From contig JAKURJ010000094.1 of assembly GCA_022452125.1 (NCBI GenBank), forward strand, positions 1 to 6,396: a stretch of DNA of 6,396 nt, given 5' to 3'. The stretch is from Candidatus Poseidoniaceae archaeon. Its GTDB lineage: Archaea; Thermoplasmatota; Poseidoniia; Poseidoniales; Poseidoniaceae. How positions within the stretch are numbered: position 1 is the stretch's first letter; the number at the start of each line of letters is the position of its first letter. Under the pieces are notes generated by a model that saw only the letters and a program-made list of their open reading frames with translations, did not search any database and had not been told where the DNA came from. Below, piece by piece: positions 1 to 4,893 of the stretch. Both the position numbers and the translations under genes were made by a program.

Positions 1-783
1 TTAGATGGTGATGACTCTACTGATCCATTTGCTTTACTTGCTGGAAAAACATCTTGCCACACAGGATGGCTAAAATCAGCTGGAATGCTAATGCCAATGG
101 GATACCTAATCAAGAACGGTTACGTCACTCCGGTTGGAGATACTAGTGACATTAATTCTCTGAGGAATACCGTAGACAACCACTTCGATGGATCTGCAGG
201 TAATGGGAATGCAGCATCGATTCCAGATTCGGGAGCATTGTATTCAGGATACAGTGGTGCAATTGAGTGCTTGAGCACAGGATACGGCGATGTAGCATTT
301 GCTAAGGGCGATGATTTCAGCACACCTCACAAGTACTGTGATAATGAGGATTCATCAGAGAACGAGGATTGGTGTCTTGAAATGGATGAGTACATTCAGT
401 TACCATCATTCGGACAATCTCCAAGCCACCCTGTAATGTATAATCCTGAAATGCTGGATGTCTATACCCGAAATGCGATTCTAAACGCCATGTTGAGCTG
501 GGGTGACGAAATGTGGGTTGAGGATTACCCTATGGGCAATCAAACATACACAGGGTGCTACAATGTTGTGACTCATCAAATTGCTGACATTCCTGCAAAC
601 CAATGTGGCAGCGAAATCATCTCCGCAGTCACATCGAAAGGTTACAAGTTGGTAGCAGGAAACAGCCAAAACCATTTGGGAAGTTATTCCGATCTGTTGG
701 GTTCGATTCCAGGTTTGTCTGAATACTACCACTCTTCCGACAAATACGGAATATCTGATGCAGAGGCCAGTGAGCAGAATTAA
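1..783 (+). CDS. Transferrin-like / PhnD-family substrate-binding protein of an ABC importer (5' end missing)
   Basis: The frame is open from the first base, so the true start, signal peptide and first part of the protein lie outside the window; 260 residues are visible. The visible part matches the second half of a transferrin lobe in order: GKTSCHTG at bases 43-66, then GYSGAIECL at 247-273, GDVAF a few codons later, a Cys-rich acidic stretch, then DEY and SPSH ending at base 429. In serotransferrin these blocks carry the anion-binding Thr120 (here the Thr at 61-63), iron ligand Tyr188 (Tyr at 250-252), iron ligand His249 (His at 427-429) and the 118-194 disulfide (Cys at 55-57 and 268-270). 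The anion-binding Arg124 is replaced by Lys (73-75). The other two iron ligands would lie upstream. Transferrin and PhnD-type binding proteins share a fold, and the PhnC- and PhnE-like genes downstream support a role as the extracytoplasmic receptor. Ferric iron is an inference; phosphonate or another anion remains possible. Confidence 0.85.
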   Translation, partial: LDGDDSTDPFALLAGKTSCHTGWLKSAGMLMPMGYLIKNGYVTPVGDTSDINSLRNTVDNHFDGSAGNGNAASIPDSGALYSGYSGAIECLSTGYGDVAFAKGDDFSTPHKYCDNEDSSENEDWCLEMDEYIQLPSFGQSPSHPVMYNPEMLDVYTRNAILNAMLSWGDEMWVEDYPMGNQTYTGCYNVVTHQIADIPANQCGSEIISAVTSKGYKLVAGNSQNHLGSYSDLLGSIPGLSEYYHSSDKYGISDAEASEQN

Positions 784-876
784 ACTGCCAACTCTAGATG
801 AGATAATTCTACGGAATCATTGCTGAAAATATTGGTTCAATGTGAGATTGTTCTCCCTCACATAACTCAAAATCTA

Positions 877-917
877 GGGGTGGCTGGCTAAAAAGCCAAC
901 CACTAGCCAGCCACCCC
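877..917 (+). promoter_or_regulatory. Three-armed GC-rich inverted repeat (alternative hairpins)
   Basis: Arm A (877-890, GGGGTGGCTGGCTA) is a perfect 14-base reverse complement of arm C (904-917), with a 13-base loop. The loop contains arm B (894-903, AGCCAACCAC), which is nearly a copy of the start of arm C and can pair with bases 880-889 of arm A through a four-base AAAA loop with one mismatch. A-B and A-C pairing exclude each other. No T-run follows, so a simple intrinsic terminator is unlikely. It lies about 95 bases after the binding-protein stop codon and ahead of the ATPase gene. It could protect the upstream transcript's 3' end, lower expression of the membrane components relative to the receptor, or act as a switch. 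Confidence 0.6.
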
Positions 918-930
918 ACTCAGCTTAATG

Positions 931-943
931 ACAATTCAATTGT
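931..943. promoter_or_regulatory. Palindrome, candidate operator upstream of the ATPase gene
   Basis: ACAATTCAATTGT is a perfect palindrome of 6-base arms around one central base. It lies 47 bases before the preferred ATG of the ATPase gene and about 17 bases before a TATA-like stretch, where an archaeal regulator could bind. AT-rich palindromes of this size can occur by chance, and no regulator gene for this system is visible in the window. Confidence 0.3.
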
Positions 944-959
944 AAGGTTTTGAATACGC

Positions 960-966
960 GATAATA
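960..966 (+). promoter_or_regulatory. TATA-like box for the ATPase-permease pair
   Basis: GATAATA is centred 28 bases before the ATG at 991. This is about the distance between an archaeal TATA box and the transcription start, so a transcript with almost no leader is possible. The match is short and AT-rich. If it is real, it argues against the GTG at 967 as the start codon. Confidence 0.25.
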
Positions 967-990
967 GTGGCAAAGTTTGGGGGAACTAAT

Positions 991-1710
991 ATGTCTAGTA
1001 GTGAAGAAGTCCTCCACCAAACTGAAGACTCGGATGTTGCATCTGAATCAAGCGCCCTAGAATTGCGAAATCTATCCGTTGGGTATGATGATGCATTGAT
1101 TTCGGAGATCAACATTAGTGTAGTTCAAGGTGAAACTATAGCAATTCTAGGGCCATCTGGTATTGGGAAAACCACTTTGCTGAGGACGATTGCAGGCTTG
1201 ATTCGCCCTCTTGAGGGGGAAGTGATTCACGATTTCCCTCACAGGAGTGGAATTGGATATATCCCTCAAAGACTCGGTCTGATCAGGCACTCAAGCGTTA
1301 GAAGCAACGTAACTATTGGTGCTCGTACTAGGAAGCCGAAATGGTATCCCGCATTATTTCCACTTGGAAGTGAATTGAACTCTGATATAGATTCAGCATT
1401 AGCAGAATTGAGTATTGAAGAATATTCTAAAAATCCTGTAAGAATTCTATCAGGCGGGCAACAGAGGCGAGTTGCAATTGCAAGAGCTTTGGTTCAAAAA
1501 CCAAAACTCATACTTGCTGACGAATTTCTCGGCGAGTTAGACAAAGAGAATGTTGATTCTATAATTCAAGCAACTAAGAAGTTGATTTCTGAAACAGGTT
1601 CTTCACTCATCATGGTTGAACACGATGAATCTAGAGCATACCAAATTGCTGAAAGAATATGGCGAATTAAAGACGGAAAGATAGTCGAAGAGGTGGGGTC
1701 AAATGAATAA
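991..1710 (+). CDS. ABC transporter ATP-binding protein, PhnC-like
   Basis: This is the cytoplasmic ATPase that powers the importer formed with the adjoining permease and the upstream binding protein. All nucleotide-binding motifs are intact (numbering from ATG 991): Walker A GPSGIGKTT at residues 54-62, a Q-loop glutamine in YIPQR, signature LSGGQ at 153-157, Walker B LILADE with Asp177/Glu178, a D-loop in GELD and the switch histidine at 211. At 239 residues it is a normal single-domain ATPase. An acidic Ser/Glu-rich N-terminus of about 20 residues precedes the domain. An in-frame GTG at 967 would add eight residues. ATG 991 is preferred because a G-run followed by A (979-984) sits seven bases upstream and a TATA-like box overlaps the GTG region. 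The stop overlaps the permease start by 8 bases, indicating translational coupling. The family assignment rests on the partner genes; the ATPase sequence alone does not reveal the substrate. Confidence 0.93.
   Translation: MSSSEEVLHQTEDSDVASESSALELRNLSVGYDDALISEINISVVQGETIAILGPSGIGKTTLLRTIAGLIRPLEGEVIHDFPHRSGIGYIPQRLGLIRHSSVRSNVTIGARTRKPKWYPALFPLGSELNSDIDSALAELSIEEYSKNPVRILSGGQQRRVAIARALVQKPKLILADEFLGELDKENVDSIIQATKKLISETGSSLIMVEHDESRAYQIAERIWRIKDGKIVEEVGSNE
1690..1695 (+). promoter_or_regulatory. Ribosome-binding site of the permease gene
   Basis: GAGGTG lies seven bases before the ATG at 1703, inside the end of the ATPase gene. It matches the complement of the archaeal 16S rRNA 3' end (GGAGGTGA) and fixes the permease start within the overlap. 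Confidence 0.65.
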
Positions 1711-2638
1711 CAAATTCATTATTTCCTCGGTAATCTTGCTTTCCTTAACCTGGGTTTTCTTAGATGATTTGGTTGATGATTGGGGCCAAATTGAAGATGC
1801 TCCAGAACGACTTGAGACATTTTTCTATGAAGATTTGTGGCCGCCTGATTGGTCAGTTCTAGAAGCAGAGGAATGGGTTGATGGGACTCTTCACAAACCT
1901 AATGGCGAACTTTGTACAGAGAGTTACGAAATATTCTGTTCAAAGGCTTGGACAGGCATGGTAATTACAATCAAAATGGCATTCGTTTCTACGTTGATAG
2001 GTTTCATTATTTCAGTTCCAATCGCATCACTAGCAGCTAACAACTTGGTTCCACTTCCAATCGCTATACCGGCAAGAATAGTTCTAGCAGGATTGAGAAG
2101 TTTACCTAGTATCATCTGGGCTCTTCTATTCGCAATCGCACTAGGTTTTGGTCCATTGCCAGGAATTCTAGCTATGACTTTGTACACTATAGGTTATCTA
2201 GGTAAATTGCAGTATGAAGCAATGGAAGGCATAGCAAACGCTCCTCTTGAATCGGCAATGGCGATGGGTCTTACACATTCTGAGAGGCTATTCCATGTTG
2301 TAATTCCAGAGTCGAGTAATGACCTTCTCAGTCAACTCATGTTCATGTTTGAGTACAATGTAAGACATGGGACAGTACTAGGTTTGGTAGGTGCAGGCGG
2401 TATTGGAATGTATATTGACAATTACATCAATCCACCATTTGCTTACGACAAAGCATTCGCATTGCTAATCGTCGTATTCGTGGTTGTTGTTATCATCGAT
2501 TTGTTATCGATGTTCGCACGTTCATTTGTCACAGAACAAGGTGATGTAAAGCGGCCAAAATGGTGGACGGTCATTCTTCCGGCAGGTATGGCAGCTGATT
2601 TCTACAAAGCAAAAGAGAAATCTGATGAATCTGAATAG
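1703..2638 (+). CDS. ABC transporter permease, PhnE-like
   Basis: This is the membrane subunit of the importer, 311 residues. Residues 4-20 form a first membrane helix. An acidic, Trp-rich loop follows (about 21-82), containing the WPPDW element that resembles the F-x-PPD stretch of PhnE proteins. Further helices lie near 84-113, 120-165, 205-235 and 250-272. The EAA loop that contacts the ATPase is visible at about 172-203 (YEAMEGIANAPLESAMAMGL, then VVIPES). The segment NVRHGTVLGLVGAGGIG at about 219-235 is characteristic of PhnE-type permeases. The long outer loop carries two cysteines (71 and 79), which could form a disulfide outside the cell. The C-terminus is a short charged cytoplasmic tail. 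The stop codon TAG directly abuts the stop of the convergent gene. Phosphonate is the family's usual substrate; the transferrin-like receptor upstream suggests iron or an iron-anion complex instead. Confidence 0.9.
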   Translation: MNNKFIISSVILLSLTWVFLDDLVDDWGQIEDAPERLETFFYEDLWPPDWSVLEAEEWVDGTLHKPNGELCTESYEIFCSKAWTGMVITIKMAFVSTLIGFIISVPIASLAANNLVPLPIAIPARIVLAGLRSLPSIIWALLFAIALGFGPLPGILAMTLYTIGYLGKLQYEAMEGIANAPLESAMAMGLTHSERLFHVVIPESSNDLLSQLMFMFEYNVRHGTVLGLVGAGGIGMYIDNYINPPFAYDKAFALLIVVFVVVVIIDLLSMFARSFVTEQGDVKRPKWWTVILPAGMAADFYKAKEKSDESE

Positions 2639-2968
2639 TCAGATTTTCTTTCTAACCTTGGAAATCAGAATATACGCAATGTCTCTAATTGGAAGAGGAA
2701 TAATCCAAGCAAAAGGATACATCCATCTCCAATTCCATTTCATGTACAATAAACATCTAATCGCTGCCGAAGAGCGAGTGTAAGCCTTTCCATTTCTGAT
2801 TAATACTACAGAATCGATGGTGATTCCATGATCCTCCAGTATTCTCATACCTTCATCAGAATTCTGTTCAATCAATTCCAATTCTTTCGCTTGACGATTC
2901 TTGATGAAACTCCCGGTTTTTGTGCAGAGCGCACAGAGTCCATCTATGAGTAAGGCGTCTTTTGCCAT
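2639..2968 (-). CDS. DCC-family (DUF393) thiol-disulfide oxidoreductase-like protein
   Basis: A 109-residue protein, at the short end for its family. Near the N-terminus it carries the defining D-G-x-C-x-x-C motif (DGLCALC, Cys12 and Cys15). The middle has a typical SVVLIRNGK segment and a serine-alanine element (TRSSAAIRCLL), and the C-terminus has the IPLPIRDIAYILISKVR block usual in DCC proteins. The family has a thioredoxin-like fold and is predicted to handle thiol-disulfide exchange, but physiological roles are mostly unknown. It begins two bases after the stop of the small gene upstream, so the two are almost certainly co-transcribed and probably coupled. Its stop codon touches the stop of the permease gene on the other strand. 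Confidence 0.85.
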   Translation of the reverse strand: MAKDALLIDGLCALCTKTGSFIKNRQAKELELIEQNSDEGMRILEDHGITIDSVVLIRNGKAYTRSSAAIRCLLYMKWNWRWMYPFAWIIPLPIRDIAYILISKVRKKI

Positions 2969-2970
2969 GT

Positions 2971-3183
2971 TTACTCAGCAGCGATGTGAAGCTTGCCATC
3001 TTCGTAATAGACTTGAATTCTGGTAGGAACTTTTCTAGTCAATGCGGCGACTCCCTCATAGATCTCATCTTCATCGCATTTGAAGGCCTTAGCGGCTTTT
3101 TTTGTCGACCAAGCAACGGTTTCAAAGTCGGACTGTCTAATCCACTCGAAAAGGCGTAATTCGAACTCGGATAGTTCTGCCAT
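2971..3183 (-). CDS. Small protein with a winged-helix look, function unknown
   Basis: A 70-residue protein starting MAELSEF. It has one helix (about 5-18), two further likely helices (about 26-34 and 37-50, the latter acidic, DEDEIYEGV) and a final strand-turn-strand (TRIQVYYEDGKLHIAA). This layout resembles a minimal winged helix-turn-helix, so DNA binding is possible but unproven. An in-frame GTG at 3196-3198 would add five residues; the ATG at 3181-3183 is preferred because the conserved-looking part begins there. No membrane segment or metal-binding cysteine cluster is present (one Cys). It starts 40 bases after gpsA ends and stops two bases before the DCC gene, so the three genes probably form one transcript. 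No family name is recognised. Confidence 0.75.
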   Translation of the reverse strand: MAELSEFELRLFEWIRQSDFETVAWSTKKAAKAFKCDEDEIYEGVAALTRKVPTRIQVYYEDGKLHIAAE

Positions 3184-3223
3184 GAATATCCCACACACTC
3201 AAAGCAAATCAATACTACTACTC

Positions 3224-4222
3224 TCAGGAAAGTGCTACCATCCTTCGGCAACACTCTTCTGCGTCGATGTAACTGTCTAGGAGGGTGTTGAGTGCAACAA
3301 CGAATGGTACATCGATTTTCATGTCGATAGCTCTGTCTCTGAACATTCTAGCAGCTCTAACTCCTTCAGCCACCATCACCATTTCTTCGAGTGCTTCCTC
3401 GAGAGTTAATCCGCTACCTAACTTCTCTCCCATTCTTCGATTTCTTCCGTGCGGTGAAGTTGCAGTTACATACAAATCGCCCAGCCCTGCTGGTCCGAAT
3501 GCGACTTCGGCTCTTGCTCCAAGTTGAGGTAGTAGCAAGCACCCTTCACGGAATCCTGCGTTGAAAATTGCAGCCTTTAGATTGTCACCTCCAAGGGAAC
3601 CGGTTTTCTTTAAGCCGTCAACTAAACCACAAGCAAGAGCAACTACGTTCTTGAATGCCCCCCAAAGTTCTGCACCAACAGGGTCTGAGGCAGGATGCAG
3701 AATGAATGTAGGGGTCGTTAATGTCGAAGCCAAGTTTTCTGCAACGGACACATCTTCACTTGCGACCAGTGCCGTTGTCATGACACCGCCTGCTGCTTCA
3801 GGAGCAATTGTTGGGCCTGTTAGGACCGCTAGCGGATTGTGCATGTTATTTTCGTCCAGCATTTGATGAATCGCTTCACTGATCAACCTCTTGCCCGGCG
3901 CTAATCCCTTTGCCAAGTCTAGAAGAACGTGTCCTGGGCGAAGGTGTGGAATAATATCTTCAACAACATTTAGGATTACAGATGATGGTACAGCGAGTAC
4001 GATTATCTCGCTTCCCTCAAGAGCTTCTTCAACATGCATGGTCGCCTCTAATCCTTCTAGTGAATGTTCGGGGAGGTACTTGTGATTCATCCCTTCCATG
4101 GTAATTGATTCGTAAACTTCCTGTTCAATGGTCCATCCCTTTACCTTGTGACCTTCAAGTAACCACAAACGGGCAATAGCGCTTCCCCAATTCCCCAATC
4201 CAAGAACTGCAATGTGAGCCAT
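3224..4222 (-). CDS. gpsA: NAD(P)-dependent sn-glycerol-3-phosphate dehydrogenase
   Basis: The enzyme interconverts dihydroxyacetone phosphate and sn-glycerol 3-phosphate in the cytoplasm, supplying the backbone of bacterial-type phospholipids. The family signature is complete over 332 residues, the usual length: an N-terminal Rossmann motif GLGNWGSA (8-15), NHKYLP (46-51), AVPS (77-80), the KGL element (105-107), TGPTIAPE (135-142), and GAFKNVVALACG containing the catalytic lysine at 191. Later come DNLKAA, the GLGDLYVTATS segment (246-256) and GRNRRMG. No residue of these motifs is missing. The start at 4222 fits the Rossmann motif directly. It is transcribed away from the GST-like gene and probably together with the two small genes downstream. 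In Archaea the lipid backbone is normally made by an unrelated glycerol-1-phosphate dehydrogenase, so an archaeal gpsA suggests bacterial acquisition and a role in glycerol catabolism or membrane lipids. Confidence 0.96.
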   Translation of the reverse strand: MAHIAVLGLGNWGSAIARLWLLEGHKVKGWTIEQEVYESITMEGMNHKYLPEHSLEGLEATMHVEEALEGSEIIVLAVPSSVILNVVEDIIPHLRPGHVLLDLAKGLAPGKRLISEAIHQMLDENNMHNPLAVLTGPTIAPEAAGGVMTTALVASEDVSVAENLASTLTTPTFILHPASDPVGAELWGAFKNVVALACGLVDGLKKTGSLGGDNLKAAIFNAGFREGCLLLPQLGARAEVAFGPAGLGDLYVTATSPHGRNRRMGEKLGSGLTLEEALEEMVMVAEGVRAARMFRDRAIDMKIDVPFVVALNTLLDSYIDAEECCRRMVALS

Positions 4223-4240
4223 AATCTAGCGTGGCTTATC

Positions 4241-4268
4241 AATCCCCTTTAGGGGATTTCCCTATAGT
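4241..4268 (-). promoter_or_regulatory. Candidate gpsA promoter: TATA-like box plus palindromic operator
   Basis: The 92-base gap between the GST-like gene and gpsA holds a perfect palindrome, AATCCCCT-TT-AGGGGATT on the + strand (4241-4258). Directly upstream in the gpsA direction is a TATA-like ACTATAGG (4262-4268). This puts the palindrome between TATA box and expected start site, a classic archaeal repressor position. It could instead be a small hairpin at the end of the GST-like transcript; no T-run follows in that direction. Confidence 0.35.
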
Positions 4269-4314
4269 TGGTCTGAAAAAGTACATTCTGAGGGTGTAAA
4301 TTGACATTCAGAGA

Positions 4315-4878
4315 CTATTCCTCGACCCATTGAGGATATTTTGTCATACAAAATTTGAATTCTTCACTGGATAGATTTTCTTCTAACCACTTGTGGACGT
4401 TGTCCCAGCCCTGGGAATCAAACCAATCTCTGTCATGGTTTGCAAATTGTCTGATGAATGGGAAAATCGCATCACTCAAGTTTCCTTTTGGTATGTTTTC
4501 ATTCAAATCATTGATGAAGTGTGATGCAGCAGTGCGATGCTCGATATGGTCGACGTCTTCGTAACGGTTAGGATACTTGTAGCGATCTAAGTGGAATTTG
4601 AATTCGTCATCATTACGATTAACCCAATTCCTCTCATCTTGTGTTAAATTCCAAGATTGAACATACTCCATTATCTCAAGGCTTTCTTCAATAACAGTTC
4701 CATCTGGTAAAAGCATCACAGGGACTGTGCCTTTCGGTGAAATTTGCATCATATGCTCTGGTCTATCGCGAAGGATTACTTCGCGGTGCTCAACTTGGAA
4801 ATTTCTTCTAACAATAGCCATTCGTGCCCTCATTGCGTATGGGCATCTTCGAAATGAGTAAAGAATCGGCAGTGACAT
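4315..4878 (-). CDS. Glutathione S-transferase / glutaredoxin-like protein
   Basis: A 187-residue cytoplasmic protein whose first about 75 residues form a thioredoxin-fold GST N-terminal domain: LYSFRRCPYAMRARM with Cys12 in a monothiol C-P-Y-A site, SPKGTVPVM with the cis-proline at 53, and the E-E-S glutathione-contact element at 64-66. The rest is a shorter helical domain containing RYKYPNRY (99-106), a motif of a bacterial GST subgroup. The reaction is not known; thiol transfer to glutathione or another low-molecular-weight thiol is expected from the fold. It begins 15 bases after the stop of the endonuclease-like gene, pointing to shared transcription. The strong likeness to bacterial sequences suggests horizontal gain. 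ATG 4876-4878 is chosen because the domain begins at once (MSLPILYS). Confidence 0.88.
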   Translation of the reverse strand: MSLPILYSFRRCPYAMRARMAIVRRNFQVEHREVILRDRPEHMMQISPKGTVPVMLLPDGTVIEESLEIMEYVQSWNLTQDERNWVNRNDDEFKFHLDRYKYPNRYEDVDHIEHRTAASHFINDLNENIPKGNLSDAIFPFIRQFANHDRDWFDSQGWDNVHKWLEENLSSEEFKFCMTKYPQWVEE

Positions 4879-4893
4879 ATCATCTACTCTTAA

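Noticed and set aside
85..783. Treating ATG 85 as the start of the binding protein
   Set aside because: The frame is open to base 1, and the residues before ATG 85 already match the transferrin SCHTG block, so the gene begins outside the window.
877..917. Simple intrinsic terminator
   Set aside because: The stem is strong but no T-run follows on either strand, and a duplicated arm is not typical of terminators.
967..990. GTG at 967 as start of the ATPase, adding eight residues
   Set aside because: It has no ribosome-binding site and overlaps a TATA-like stretch, and the extra residues do not belong to the ABC domain. ATG 991 is preferred, though not proven.
1..2638. A new defence or mobile system
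   Set aside because: No nuclease, integrase, transposase, toxin or phage-like gene is visible; all recognisable genes are metabolic, transport or repair functions.
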